Positions 23,364 to 36,600 of a DNA stretch of 64,000 nt are shown here, in pieces. The position numbers and the translations under genes were made by a program. The first letter of the stretch is position 1, and every line of letters starts with the position of its first letter. This DNA is from Dasypus novemcinctus (Eukaryota > Chordata > Mammalia > Cingulata > Dasypodidae). Location: positions 29,213,513-29,277,512 of the forward strand of contig NC_080677.1 in assembly GCF_030445035.2 (NCBI RefSeq). Direction: 5' to 3'. The notes beneath the pieces were generated by a model. The model worked only from the letters and a program-made list of their open reading frames with translations. It made no database searches and was not told the origin of the DNA.

Positions 23364-23776
23364 TTTTTTTTTAAAGATTTATTTTTTATTTATTTCTCAT
23401 CCCCTCCCTTGTTGTCTATTCTCTGTGTCCATTCACTGTGTGTTCTTCTGTGTCAGCTTGCATTCTTGTCAGCGGCACTGAGAATCTGTGTCTCTTTTTG
23501 TTGCATCATCTTACTGCGTCAGCTTTCCATGTGTGCGGCGCCATTCCTGGGCCAGCTGCGCTTTTCTCGTGCGGGGTGGCTCTCCTTGCAAGGTGTACTC
23601 CTTGCGCTTGGGGCTCCCCTATGTGGGGAACACCCCTGTGTGGCACAGCACTCCTTGTGTGTATCAGCACTGCGCGTGGGCCAGCTCACCACACGGGCCA
23701 GGAGGCCCTGGGTTTGAACCCTGGACCTTCCATGTGGTAGGCAGATGCTCTATCAGTTGAGCCAAATACACTTCCC
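23364..23776 (-). mobile_element. DAS-SINE
   Basis: Starts with a T-run and AAAGATTTATTTTTTATTTA, ends ATCAGTTGAGCCAAATACAC, with inverted B box GGGTTTGAACCC. No clean target-site duplication found by eye because both flanks are T-rich. Confidence 0.9.
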
Positions 23777-24439
23777 TGTGTTTTTTAATAAATCTCCAGA
23801 GGTAAGTCTGATGTACATCCTAATTTGAAAATCATTGGTCTAGAAGATTCTAGATTCAAATTAAATAAGACTGTGGCCAGGTCAACATAAAATTTTAAAT
23901 AATAACAGATTATGATTAATACCACTACACTGTTGTTGTCTAATATTATCAGGCAAAGTATTACAAGGACCCTGATAAATATATAAAGAACTATTTCATA
24001 AGAGTTTTGATCAGTGTTTTCCTTGAGAATAAAAACATATGTGGACAGTGAGAACACTGACAAATCTTCAGAAACTTTCTATAAAGCATGCCATTTCTGA
24101 AATATTCAAATTAATAATATTTTTCTCATACATATTTAACCTAAGGAAGGCTGGGCATCTGTTCTGATTTGACAACTTTTACCTTGCAAATCTTACTATG
24201 GTAACACATTCAAGAAATCTAGCACCTCTCTTTTCATAAGGTAAAGAATAAATCTTTGCATTTTTCCAGGTGTTCTTTGGGAAATCTCAAAGATAATTTT
24301 AGGTGTAAAAGAGATTTTATTTTATTTTCTCTGAATTCAGGATCTGAGTTTTGGGAAGGAGGGAAAAAAAACCCAGGATATTTGGATACTTGATTTGGAT
24401 CATGGGTGCATTAGAAACAACACTTGATTATTTTTAAAA

Positions 24440-24675
24440 AGTCACAGTAATACATTTAAAATGAACATTAAAAAAGCACAGAAGGTAGTACAATTAAAAA
24501 GACCCTAGTGTACAGACTTTCTGTTTAGAGTGATGAAGGAATTTTGGTAATGGATGGTGGTGATGGTTACACAACATTGTGAATGTATTTAATGCCACTG
24601 AATTGTACATTTAAAAATGGTTAAAATGGCAAATTTTAAGTTCTATATATTTTACCACAATAATTTTTTCTTTTA
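24440..24675 (+). mobile_element. L1 3' end
   Basis: ATGGTGGTGATGGTTACACA, ACATTGTGAATGTATTTAAT, ACTGAATTGTACATTTAAAA and TATATTTTACCACAATAATT are the sense-strand end of an L1M 3' UTR. Confidence 0.85.
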
Positions 24676-25619
24676 AAAAGAACTTTAGTTCTTTCATAAG
24701 TGAAGAGCCTTTGTTCTGTTTTTTCCTTAAATAATCAAGGATATAATTAAGTGAACATAAAGCACAGAATATTATCCTGGTAAACCCCAGAATTTTAGCT
24801 ATCTAGGCAGATAAATACATCAAGTAAGAATAGGCTTTTTTATTGTAGGTGAAGCCATTAATCAGTAAGTAAACAATCAAAATTAGGCAAACTTTGCTAA
24901 GATTTTAACACATAATGTAGCTACTTTTTAGACTCAAGTATTATTAACCAGGTCAAATACAATTCACTTTCCAAGTTTTGTCCTCCATTATGCTCTTCTA
25001 TATTCTGCAACAAACTGACATTTTACTTTAGAACAAATTTCAGGGGTTCTGCAAGGTCAAAATTAATTTCATAATAACTCTAACATGTTATTTATGTTAA
25101 TATGCAATGCACTTATCATTGCGATCTTCAAATGAACCAATAAATATTTTAAAATATTGTTTCTATTTTTAATACTATAAATATTCATAGCTGTAACTTA
25201 TTTAAGGGAAAGTTCTTTGGGGCCTCAATAAATCCCAAGAGAGCAAAAGGGGCCCAGAAACTAACAAAAAAGTCCAAGAGCCACTGCTTTAAAATAAAAC
25301 TACTTTTTCCTTGGAGCGAGAGTAAAAAAGCACACACAGTTGTATTTCTCTGTCACTATTTGTTCTTAATATAGTCTCAACCACCCACATTAGTTATAAT
25401 TTTTAATCAAAATCACTAACTGCTATTTACCAGAAAATGGGGGAGGGGTAATTGAAAAACCTTCTTAAACGAGCATTTTAGCAAACCAGAAAAGCTTCTT
25501 TCTACCCCCGTGCACATCTGTTTTTAAAGTGGGAAAAATAAATACAGGCATTGACATGACCCCAAGACAGACTCTCACTGTAGCATATAAAAATAAGAAG
25601 TGAAAGTATATACACTTAT

Positions 25620-26070
25620 GGGAGGAGATGTGGCTCAAACAGTTGAGTGCCTGCCTCTCACACGGGGGGGGGGGGTGGTTCCAGGTTTGGTTTCTGGTGC
25701 CTCCTAAAGAAGACAAACAATGAGCTGACAATAAGCAGACATCGAACAAAACAATAAGCAGACAAGAAAAAACAATGAGCAGATAACAGCAGACAATGAA
25801 AAATAAACAGACAATGAGCAAAAACAATGAGCAAGACAATAAGCAGACAACAAGCAGACAACAAGCAAAAACAAACGAGCAGAGAGTGGATGTGACTCAA
25901 GCAGTTGAGTGCCCGCCTCTCACATGGGAGCTCCTGGGTTTGGTTTCCAGTGCCTTCTAAAGAAAAAACAGACACACTGAGCAAACAATGAGCAAAACAA
26001 AACAAAAAACAAACTAAGTGCAAACAATGAGCAAAAAGAATAACAAGCAAAAACAACAAGCAAACAGATT
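25620..26070 (+). mobile_element. Tandem pair of a second tRNA-like SINE family
   Basis: Two heads, GATGTGGCTCAAACAGTTGA at about 25627 and GATGTGACTCAAGCAGTTGA at about 25887, each followed by a (G/A)GTTTGGTTTC-type B box, a TGCCT(C/T)CTAAAGAA joint, and a tail of loosely repeated AATGAGCA/AAGCAGACAA units. The family is distinct from but reminiscent of DAS (both have tRNA-like heads). The tails are polymorphic-looking simple repeats, not a CRISPR. Confidence 0.8.
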
Positions 26071-26149
26071 AGGGAGCCATGTGGGGGGAGTATATTTTCT
26101 TAAAACTATGGTTAGTAATCAGTGTTTCAGTATTTTATCTTACTTGGTT

Positions 26150-26720
26150 CCATCTGCTAGAAAGCCAGCTCAAACTAGCTTAAGCAAAAAAGGAAACACA
26201 GTAGGTTATGTAACCAAAGTTCAGGAATTGAATAGCTTCAGGCATGTTTGAATCTAGGTGCTCAAATAAAGTTGTCAGGTATCTGTCTCTCCATCAGTTG
26301 GTTCTGTTTCCCTCTGCCTACCCCTGTTCTTCAGCATGCTATCTTCTCATGCCAGAAAGACAATCCTAGCAGCTCCAGGCTTACATGGTTCTTAGTATCT
26401 CAAAGCTCAGAAAATGAGAGATTTCAAATATCCTCTCTCTCTGTTTCTGGCTCATCATTTTTTTCTCATCTATCCTTTATTTTGCATATCAGCTTCATCT
26501 CTTTAAATGTCCACTTTCTCTGCTTCTCTAGGCACATGAATGAGAACGGTTTCCCATGATCCCTTGGCCTATCAGGTTATATAGCCCTCATTTCAGCTAA
26601 CAGCCAGTCTGTCAGCTCAGGATCCTAATTCCAGTGTGATTGATTATTTTTGGGTTAAATGTCTCATGGCCAGGAGAGCTGGGTCATCAATAACAAACAT
26701 GGCTGCCCTGCACAGATGGA
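26150..26720. mobile_element. Old dispersed repeat, shared with 39.93-40.39 kb
   Basis: CAAACTAGCTTAAGCAAAAA, TAGCAGCTCCAGGCTTACAT and GGTCATCAATAACAAACATG wording matches a common old mammalian repeat whose family I cannot name securely. A related copy lies at 39930-40390. Confidence 0.45.
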
Positions 26721-28614
26721 AAAGTTCTGAAGGAAGGGGATACTGAGCTGGGAAGATACCCCAAAAAGTATCTGTTTCAACATTTAGGGAGTTTTTGTAT
26801 AAACAGAAGTGCAACCTTAATGAAAAAAGAACTTTACTTACACTAAAGATAGGCAAACATGATTAAGAAAAAAAAATACAACTTTTTGGAAGGGGGTGGA
26901 TTCATTGAATATAGGAAGCTGAACGTGACTTATAATAACACTATTTTAAAACAGTGGGAAGTGTAATCAAAAGTAAAACATATAAACAGTGAGAGGTCTC
27001 GCTGAATCATCTATGTATATTTGGCAGTGAGAATACTGAGAGATCCATATATGGATCAGGTGGTATTTCTTTTCCAAACCCCATTAGAGTAGACAGTCGG
27101 ATCAATTTCCAGCAGTGGCTCCCAGGCTAGGTGTGTTCTGATCCCCCCTATTAGAAAAAAGGCTTCCTGATGGAGGCCCACCCAGGCAGAATACAAGGAG
27201 CTGCACATTCGCACTCTAATCTTTTTGGCCATAGTTCTTACGGTTTCTTATATGAAAAAAATTTCCGGGCTTACTGCCTTCTTTCTTGTGTCTTCCTCAG
27301 ACATTGGCAATCATTCCAAGCTAGATGAAAAGAACTCCTCCAGGATCTGTCCAAGCAATCCTAAGTCTAGGCAGGACAAGAATAAACACTCTGGTACGTG
27401 CAGGAGAGAACCACATTAAGGCCAGCATCTAACTGGTTTTTAGGTCTAATTTTACTTATTTATTGATTTGTAATTTTAAGCAGCATCCTTTCCAAATGGT
27501 GTCACTGGGCAGAGGTACAAACATTAAAAGTCATAAATGAATGCAGTCAACTATTTTCCATGTAAAGGAAGGGCAAGTCAATAGAGTTGTATAAACTTCA
27601 CTGTGGCTGCCCCTGTTTTACCACAGTGGCTTGAATCCCTTCTTGGCCTGTTTCTGACCAGCTGTCATCCTGACATCCACCCTGAGCTGCTCTTTTCTGG
27701 CCAACCTTCTGTGGAGGAGAATGGCAGCATGTAGGAGTCAGAGAAAGGGCAAACCTGAAAAAGACAGAAAGATCTATAGTTCTTAATGTGAGACCCTGCC
27801 ACTCCGGCTTCCTTCTCTAATGATGATACTGTACCTCTTGGCTATGCCATGGAGGTCTATGTTTCATTTTTCCCACAGGTAAAATAGATTATTCACAAAA
27901 TGTATCACTGGCAATTGGAAATTAGAAATTGGCTTTGGTTAAAGAAAAGCCAGAAATCATATATTTGAGGAAGCCAGACTGAATGAAGAATCTTGCCTCA
28001 AGATGCCATGGTAGAACCACGAAGTTTTCCAGGAATAAAGGGTTGGGATGGGGGAGAGGTAGGATTTTTGGTGTAAAGATTTTCTCCAAACATTTTTGAG
28101 GAATTCAGTGAAACATTGAAACTTACTTTTTAAGCTATGTGTCAATTCACTCATCTGCCCTTGGGAGTAAGGAAACTGCTGGTGGTTTTTGCAGGGAGGT
28201 TTATTCCCAAATCCGTCAAGAGCTGTGAGGCTTAGTTCTGTCGTTGCCAGAATCTCACTCAGTGTTCCTCCAGCAAGGGCGAGCACAGCTGTAGGAATGT
28301 TTGGGCCTACGCTCCGGGTGTCCTTTCTGTTTAACATTCATCTTGGATAAAATTGTCCAATTTGAATGAGCAATTACACGATCACCCTACATCTGGTACT
28401 AATGCTTGGAGAAAGAGCAGATCAAAAACCAGCTAGCAATGTTTGAAGTCACTTATTTGAACCTACTATGGGAAACAAAAGCAAGTGTGCCATGGACCAC
28501 GCCAGTGGGGATTATAGAAGGGGTTTCAAAGAATGCCCTCAGAGAACATGGGTTAATTTCAGCCAAGCTAGATCTGACTGGTAATTTAAAAGTTTGGTCT
28601 TAAGCTTTTCTTTT

Positions 28615-29390
28615 TTTTATAGTTATGGTAAAACACACAACATAAAATTTACTCTTTGTGACATTTAGTACAATAACAATACTGTACAATCATTACCATC
28701 TAGTTCTGGAATATTCCATCATCCTAATAGGAAGTCACTCACCATTTCCTCCTCCACCCAGGCCCTGGTAACTACCAATCTGCCTTCTGTCTCTATGGTT
28801 TGACTATGCTGGGTATTCCATAGAAATGGAATCATGCTACATTGGCCTTTTGTGTCTGGCTTCTTTCACTTAGCATAATGTCTTCCAGGTCCATCCATGT
28901 TGTAGCATGTATCAGAACTTCATTCCTTCTTATGGCTGAACAATGTATGTACCTATTGTATGGATATACTGCATTTGTTTATCTGCTCATCAGCTGATGG
29001 ACATTTGGCTTGTTTCCACCTTGTGACTGCTGTGACCAGTGCTGCTAGGAACATTGACGTATTCATTTTTGTTTGAACACCTGTTTTCAGTGCTTTTGCG
29101 GATATACTCAGGAGTGCAATTGTTGGGTCATATGGAAATTTTATGTTTATGTTAGGGAGGGAGTAATTGCCAAACTGTTTTCCATAGAAGCTTCACCATA
29201 TTACATTCCTACTAGCAATGTACCATGGTTCCAGTTTCTCTATATCGTCACCAAAACTTGTTATTTTTCATTATTATTATTATTATTATTATTATAGCCA
29301 TCCTAATGGGTGTGAAGTAGTAGCTCCTCGTGGTTTTGGTTTGCATTTCCCTGATGACTAGATTCTTAGGTTTTTTATGGCATAGAAAAA
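28615..29390 (-). mobile_element. L1 3' portion
   Basis: Antisense L1M wording: GTAAAACACACAACATAAAA, CAGGCCCTGGTAACTACCAA, TGGCTTCTTTCACTTAGCAT, CATCAGCTGATGGACATTTG, GCATTTCCCTGATGACTAG. An (ATT)n run of about 27 bases lies inside at 29270-29296. Confidence 0.85.
29270..29296. repeat. (ATT)9 microsatellite
   Basis: Uninterrupted ATT units inside an L1 fragment. Confidence 0.85.
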
Positions 29391-30167
29391 AACGGTTTGC
29401 TCTCGGGTGGGTTGTGTCTTAGAGGTTTAATATTCTCAGGGTTGAGAACACAGTAGGCGGTTAACCAATCACTGTTAAAAAACCACTCATTCAGCAAACA
29501 ATTACAGAGAGAGCCTGAGCTTTCTGTATCAGCCCAGTGCCAACCAGGAAGAATTATATTTAGCTTTAGGAGGTCAGAAGATCAGAGCACATTCCTATAT
29601 TCTAAAGACAGTGTGACCACTGGATCCTAAGTTAGCAAATCCACTCCTGTGCACGGAGCAGGGATGAAAAGTGTGGAAACTCTCTAATCTGTTGCACTAA
29701 ACGGTTACCAAAGGTCAATTGTAGTTAAGACTGGTATTGGCTGCTGTTTTCATCTTTTCTCCTTGCCTTTTCATTTTTGATGAAATGTGTCTTGGCAGAA
29801 ACCTCTTAAGGAGGATGGGTGTCCACTCCCCAGAGGTGTTTGGTGGATTAATGTGAGTATAACACTCTGAAATGATAAGACTTCTGCTATAATTGAAGGG
29901 TGAGGTGCTCTTATTAATAAGACTTTCAACTCTGAGCATACTACATGTAAGATACTATCTTAGACAATTTATTAATATCTGAGAAGGTAATGCACAGCTT
30001 TCAGACATTATCTCAATCTTAATAATAGTTCTTTCCCCTCCTGCAGCACAGGGTTCTGTCTGGGTTCAGATCTGAGCTCTGCCACTTACAGGCTATGAGA
30101 TTTAATCTCTGAAAGCATGAATTTCCTCATCTATAAAGATGGAAATTAAATTGCTAACCTCTTAGGG

Positions 30168-30388
30168 AACAGATGTGGCTCAAGTGGTCGATTCCCTTGA
30201 GTGGGAGAACCTGGGTTCAGTTCCTAGTGCCTCTTAGGAAAAACAAAACAAAACAGCAAAACAAACAACAAACAAAGAAACAGAGACACCAACTCAGGGG
30301 AGCCTATGTGGTTCAGTGGTTGAGCACCAGCTTCTCACATACGAGATCCTCAGTTTAATCCCCAACCCTGGTACCTAAAAAAATAAAA
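30168..30388 (+). mobile_element. Dimeric tRNA-like SINE within one target-site duplication
   Basis: Two head units, CAGATGTGGCTCAAGTGGTC at 30170 and CCTATGTGGTTCAGTGGTTG at 30304, separated by an AAACAAAACA-type linker. One imperfect 13-base duplication brackets both: TAACCTCTTAGGG at 30155-30167 and TAACCTTTTAGGG at 30389-30401. The dimer therefore inserted as one unit. Confidence 0.8.
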
Positions 30389-31082
30389 TAACCTTTTAGG
30401 GTTGTTTTCAGGATGAGAAAAGGTAACCTGGTTAGCTTCCTACCATGACGGTACGTGGAGAGAAGTCAGTACATTTTAGGACTCTTCACCTTCCCTTAAA
30501 GGTAGATATTATTCTTACATTGTAGAAGGGAAAAGTGAGGCACAATCCCTGCTGTCAGTGAGGAGTCATCATCTTTTGGGATGCCTTCCAAGTTCACAAG
30601 TTTACACCCATTCTCAGGTCCCTGAGACCTGCGCTCCGATCTAAGTGATGGAACCACAGCAGTCATGTCTGTTCCACCTGCCACTGTTCCTCAGGCCACC
30701 AGTGACTGAACTGAGGGAGAAAGACATGTGACTAAAGTGGGCCAATGAGATTCTTGCCCAGGAATTTGGAAATGAGACTAGAGGTGGAAAGTTAGAAACT
30801 GTAGGTGGCTAGAACTATATCATATAACTTAAGGTCTAGATGCCACTATATTTTGGTAACGGAATGGGAGAAGTGCAAAAAGCTGGTCCTCACAGTGAGA
30901 AGAGGGAAGCAGATATGCAGTAAGCAGCAGCAGGGAGAGCTGAGAAAAGATCCCAGGGGCTGTCCAATTCCTACTTCTGGTGCTTTCGGAGCCCAGCCGC
31001 TATTTTCCCTTGGATTCTGAGATGCCCCACAGGCATACTTACAATAAATCTCTCCATTCTGCCTCTGTTTGTTTGGTGAGTA

Positions 31083-31562
31083 TTTTAGTTTCCTTAGGTG
31101 CTCAAGCAATATCATGAAATGGGTTGGCTTAAACAATGGAAATTTATTACTTCACCGTTTTGAGCCTAAAAAGAAAAAGTCCAAGTCAAGGTATCATCAA
31201 TGTGATGCTTTCTTTCTGAAATCTCTGGCGTCTGGGGCTGGCTGCTCGTGATCCTTGTTCCTTGGCTCCTCTGTCACATGGCAGTGCACACGTGACATTC
31301 TCCTCAGGTCCTGTACATTGTCTTCAGGGTTCCCCTTTTTCAGCTTCTGGCTGCTCCCTGTGGCTTTTTCTCTTTCGGTCTGACTTTCATTCCCCTTACA
31401 AAGGACTCTAATAATAGGCTTAAAACCATCCTAGGCCACACCTTAACTGAAATAGTCTCATCAAAGTTTCTACCTACAATGGGTTTGCACCCACAGGAAT
31501 CGATTAAGGTTAAGATACAGAACATATTGTTCTGGGGTACATATAGCTCCAAACCACAACAG
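31083..31562. mobile_element. Xenarthran-looking dispersed repeat
   Basis: TTTTAGTTTCCTTAGGTGCT, GGTTGGCTTAAACAATGGAA, ATTTATTACTTCACCGTTTT, TCTGGGGCTGGCTGCTCGTG, ACAATGGGTTTGCACCCACA and GGGGTACATATAGCTCCAAA form one element I associate with a common armadillo repeat. The autonomous source is unknown to me; LTR-like or DNA-transposon-like. Confidence 0.55.
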
Positions 31563-33087
31563 TGGGCAAGATTCTCATAAACTACAAACTCACATGGATA
31601 AGCAATTAAACTTTATTTCCCTGTAACACAATTTAATTTCTCTTTTGAGCACCAATTCAACCTGATGGCAGAAAACTGATCAAGAAAACTCCGTGTAAAC
31701 TCAGTCATGTAAGCGTTTTTCAGGCATTTTAGGTTTTACTTAATTCAGGGTATTTTTGCATGTTTCCTCCTCTCCAGAGGGGCCTCTCTGTGCTTGTTGG
31801 GCATCCTGGCACCAGGGGAAGCACTCACTCCATGCTCATCTCCCTGAATAGAGGTGTACACGAGATATGACACATCCCTTCTGAACATTATATTCTTGGG
31901 AGGCCACTTTCCCCTAACCTTACTCTGAGTGAGACCCCGCCACAGGTCTTTGATATTTGTGTCCTTTGTAGGGACTCACTAGCATCTAATTTTTCAATTC
32001 ATTTTTAAAAATAAAAATGTTTTTGAATAAAGGTTGGGGTAACCTTTAATCTGTGGGAGGTAGAGTCATCTAGTTATATTCTTCTAATTTCTTTCTTTTT
32101 TTTTTCTAATTTCTTTCTAATACCATATTTACAACAACATAAAATGTGTGCCTGTACTCCTTTAGGATGCACCCCCTTTGAAACTTAAAATTCCTTTTTC
32201 TCTCATAAATTCTGGCTGTTGTCAATGAAAAGTGTTGAGATTTAAGACCATGGTTTCTACTATAAATTTCAAGGACCTAATTTACAACCAGTTTGAGTTT
32301 CGAGAACTTAATTTGGAATGCAAATTCATTTGGCATGGCACAGTGCTAAGTGAACCAGGGAAAGCAATGGAGTAACTTCTCGTAAACATGTGCGCACACA
32401 CACACAAACATACATGCAAAATTTCCTCATGCTGCATGAGTTGGAGTTGATTTTCGATTACTCTGAGCTTAAAACACAGGTCTCCCAAGCATGATTTCAT
32501 CCTTCAACCCTGCCTGCTCTTAAAATTTCTAACCTAATTGGAATGTTCTTTCTGCCCTCCATAGGCAATTGGGGCATGGATGCTGGAGGGCAGATGGAAA
32601 GAGTGTGCCAAAGATAGACTTACATTTGCAAGACCAGGTGAAACTCAATGCCTCATTCTCCTGACAAGCTGCTTATAGAAGGAGAAAAGGGGAGTGCCAT
32701 TCTGTCAAACATACTTGTCATTCCCCATCCTTCCCTTCAGATCATCATTATACTCTGCCCATAGAGAGACCTGCTATTACATTATCTTCTCTCACAGCCA
32801 TTACGTACCAACTGTGTTGGGGTACTACTGCAGACACACCAGGCAATTTTCAACAAGAAAGCTAAGATGGGGGCCTATCTGAAATTGAACTACAACAAAT
32901 TGGAGACAGGAAAGTATAGTCAAGTTAATCAAAATAGTAAAAAATCAGATCTATGGGAGAGCTAGAACATTATTTTCCTTTAAATGTAAGGCATCTATCA
33001 GTGGCACAAAGTTAATTAAGGTTATAGGACTCTTAGAGTAGGTATTCTCTCTTATTCTTAGGTTGTAAGGTACAGAAAGTAAGTTTG

Positions 33088-33512
33088 GGCAGCGGACTTG
33101 GCCCAATGGTTAGAGAGTCTGTCTACCACATGGGAGGCCCACGGTTCAAACCCTGGGCCTCCTTGACCCGTGTGCAGCTGGCCCATGTGCAGTGCTGATG
33201 CGTGCAAGGAGTGCCGTGCCACGCAGGGGTGTCCCCCGCGTAGGGGAGCCCCACACGCAAGGAGTGCACCCTATAAGGAGAGCTGCCCAGGAAAAGAAAG
33301 TGCAGCCTGCCCAGGAATGGTGCCACACACATGGAGAGCTGACACAACAAGATGACGTAACAAAAAGAGACACAGATTCCCATGCCGCTGACAACAACAG
33401 AACCAGACAAAGAAGATGCAGCAAATAGACATAGAGAACAGACAACTGGGGTGGGGGAGGAGGGAAGGAGGGCAGAGAACTAACTAACTAAATAAATCTT
33501 AAAAAAAAAAAC
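33088..33512 (+). mobile_element. DAS-SINE with 9-base duplication
   Basis: A well-preserved copy: head GGACTTGGCCCAATGGTTAG, B box GGTTCAAACCC, full body and AATAAATCTTAAAAAAAAAA tail. GTAAGTTTG is at 33079-33087 and 33513-33521. Confidence 0.93.
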
Positions 33513-34229
33513 GTAAGTTTGTAGAAAGGCCAAATACTTGCATGAAAATGCCTCCTATCTGCCCTTAATCTTTTTAAAATGCAAGTGTTTCTTGGGTTGG
33601 TTGTTTTTTAATGAATTTTAATGACATAAGAAAAATACAATATCACAGGTAAAAAAAATTAGGAAACAAATGAACAAATATGAATACAATTATGTAACAT
33701 ATACAAATATACATACACATATATATGTGTATGTACATCTAGACACATATAAGAAGAGAGACTTGAAGGAAAGATAAGCAGTGGTCACTTCTAGATAGTG
33801 GTACCATGAGCAGTTTTCATTTTCCTTGCAACACTTTTTATTTATGCACAACCCCAAGTTTCTATTATTTTTATGAAGAAAAAATAATAAACATCTGTCT
33901 TTTTTAAAGGGTGGAATGAGACTTCCTATTTTGGTTAGATGAAGGAAAAGATCATCTGAAACCTCTCTTGCCACATTTCCTAGAAATGCTTGGTAAAATT
34001 TAACAGAAAATTATTTTAAATGCATGGCTGAACTTTCAAGAGAAAGAAGAAGGCTCTGTTGTGTCTGGAACGAAGAGGGAAGCAAGTGGTAAGCATATGA
34101 GATGCTGCTGCAGCTAGGTTTAGGTCCGAGGTTCTTGGATAAAGCAGGTCTTAAAAAAGTAACATAGAAAGAACATCTATGCACAGAAAGACCAAAAGGA
34201 ATTTGTATGCCAGAGAATGTGGAATTAAA

Positions 34230-35135
34230 GTCATTTATATAAGATAACACCAGCATTTAAAATTATAGGAAAGGGATAGCTAAGACAAGTGGCTATCTAT
34301 AAGGAAAAAGTTAAAATTATACTTAAACCATACTCTCTATAAATAATTTCTTTTTTCTTTTTTTTTTTTTAAAGATTTATTTATTTAATTTCCCCCCCTC
34401 CTCCGGTTGTCTGTTCTGTGTCTATTTGCTGCATCTTGTTTCTTTGTCTGCTTCTGTCGTTGTCAGCGGCACAGGAAGTGTGGGCGGCGCCATTCCTGGG
34501 CAGGCTGCACTTTCTTTCGCGCTGGGCGGCTCTCCCTACGGGGGCACTCCTTGTGCGTGGGGCTCCCCTACGCGGGGGACACCCCTGCGTGGCAGGGCAC
34601 TCCTTGCACGCATCAGCACTGCGCATGGGCCAGCTCCACACGGGTCAAGGAAGCCCGGGGTTTGAACCGTGGACCTCCCATGTGGTAGACGGACGCCCTA
34701 ACCACTGGGCCAAGTCCGTTTCCCTATAAATAATTTCTGATGGCTTAAAAACCTAAAGGTGAAAAATCATTAAAAAATTTTAGGAAAAATATTACATGAT
34801 ATTTTAATATTTGAATAGGGGTGATTTTCTAGACCAAACCCAGTAAGCACTAATTATAAAGGAAAAAATAGATATATTTGATTGTATTAAAATTTAAAAC
34901 TTATGTATAACAAAAGATCTGAGACGCGAAGTGAAAAAGACAAGCCACCATCTAAGAGAATATACTTGCTACCTATATGACCAATATAACTAGAATTTCT
35001 AAAGAAAGATAAACCAGGAGAAAAAAGGTAAACAAAACAAAACAAAATATACGTGATCAAGCAGTTACCAGAGGAAGAACCCTGAATAAGCAGTAAACAC
35101 ATGAAATCATGTTCAACCTTTTTAGCCATTTATAT
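34230..35135 (+). mobile_element. L1 ORF2 3' part, split by a DAS-SINE
   Basis: Sense wording such as GTAAGCACTAATTATAAAGG, ATTTGATTGTATTAAAATTT, GACAAGCCACCATCTAAGAG and TCATGTTCAACCTTTTTAGC corresponds to the ORF2 C-terminal region. Interrupted at 34352-34723. No open frame. Confidence 0.7.
34352..34723 (-). mobile_element. DAS-SINE with perfect 15-base target-site duplication
   Basis: CTATAAATAATTTCT is at 34337-34351 and 34724-34738. The inner body lacks the segment between the 'GCCGCTGA' and 'GGAATGGCGCC' parts seen in longer copies, so this is a shortened variant. Confidence 0.94.
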
Positions 35136-36600
35136 TTCCTCATTTGTGACTGGTCTAGTCATATCCTTTGCATGTTTTTCTCTTGTTCTTTGTGCATTTT
35201 CTAACTGACTGGTGGGTATTCATGTTTCAAACTTACTGTTTTGATCCAGCCATTCTGACCTTGCAATGTTTACCCTGCTATTTTAACCCTGCTCTTCTTA
35301 AGAACATGATTTTTGCTTACCTTTTAAAATTCAAATATTCTTCACATACAGGGAAATAAGACAATCTTAAGTGAGCATTTTATGAGGTTTGACAGATGCC
35401 CACAGCCATGTAACCCACCCCACTAGCAAGAAAAAAACATTCCCCTCACCCCAAAAGATCCTTCCTGCCTTTTCCCACTCAGTGCCCACCCTAGACACCC
35501 AGGCAGTCAGCGTTCTGCTTTCTTGCACTATAGATTAGTTTTGCCTGTGCTGGGATTTCATATCGGTGGAATAATACTAATACATACTCTTTTTGTGTTT
35601 GGCTTCTTTTGCTCGGCATATTTCTGAGGTCCATCCCTCTGGTTGGGTATATCACTGTTTTGTTCCTTGTTACTGCTGAGTAGTATTTCATTGTTAGGAT
35701 ATACCAAAATTTGTTTATTCACTAACAAAGTGAAGGGACAAGCCATGCTTTAGAAGATGGATCATTCAGGGCTACTACAAAAAGGGCTTTTATGAACATG
35801 AAATAAAAGAAGTGTCTCATTTTTCTTTCACAGATACCTAGGAGTGTTATTGCTAGGTCATAGGGTAGGTGCATGTTTGACTTTATGAGAAACTGACGGA
35901 ACAATTTCCGAAGAGGTATGATATCTTTATAACCTTTTTATATACTGACTAGCAATGTATGAGAGTTTCAATTGCAACATTTCGTGATTTTGGTCTTTTA
36001 AATGTTAACCATTCTAGTGAATGTCTAGTGGTATCTCATTTTAGTTTTAATTTGCATTTCCCTGGTGAGTAATAATGTTGAACCCTTTTTATATTTTACT
36101 GGCATTTATATATAATCCCTTGTAAAATACCTGCTTAAGTTTGTTGTGCATTTAAAAATCTTTTAAAAATTATTCTTGAGTTGTAGGAGGACTTTACATA
36201 TTCTCGATACAAGTATTTTGTCACAAATATGTATTGTGAATACTTCCACCAATCTATAGCTTGTTTTATGGTATATTTTTTATGAGCAAAAGTTTTCTGT
36301 TTTGATGAAGTCTGATTCATCATTTTTTCTTTTATACTTAGTGCCTTTTGTGTCCTAAGCAATCTCACCTGCCCCAAGTTCACAAAGATACTGCTGTAGG
36401 TTTTCTTGTAGAAGCTTTTGAGTTTTCATGTTTTATTTTTATTTACATGATCAATCACAAAATAACTTTTGTGTATGGCGTGAGGTATTGGTCAAGGTTC
36501 ACTTTTTTTCCCATTTAGATAGTTGTTTCAGCACCATTTGCTGAAAAGGCCTTCCTTTCTCCATTGAATTGCTTTGGCATGTTGTTCAAAAATCAATTGG

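Noticed and set aside
25700..26070. Regularly spaced short repeats resembling a CRISPR array
   Set aside because: Irregular AATGAGCA/AAGCAGACAA units in SINE tails in a mammalian genome; no constant repeat-spacer structure.
33088..33180. Possible tRNA gene (A and B box wording)
   Set aside because: The A and B boxes belong to the tRNA-like head of a DAS-SINE with body, poly(A) tail and target-site duplication; no cloverleaf anticodon arm expected for a real tRNA gene was evident.
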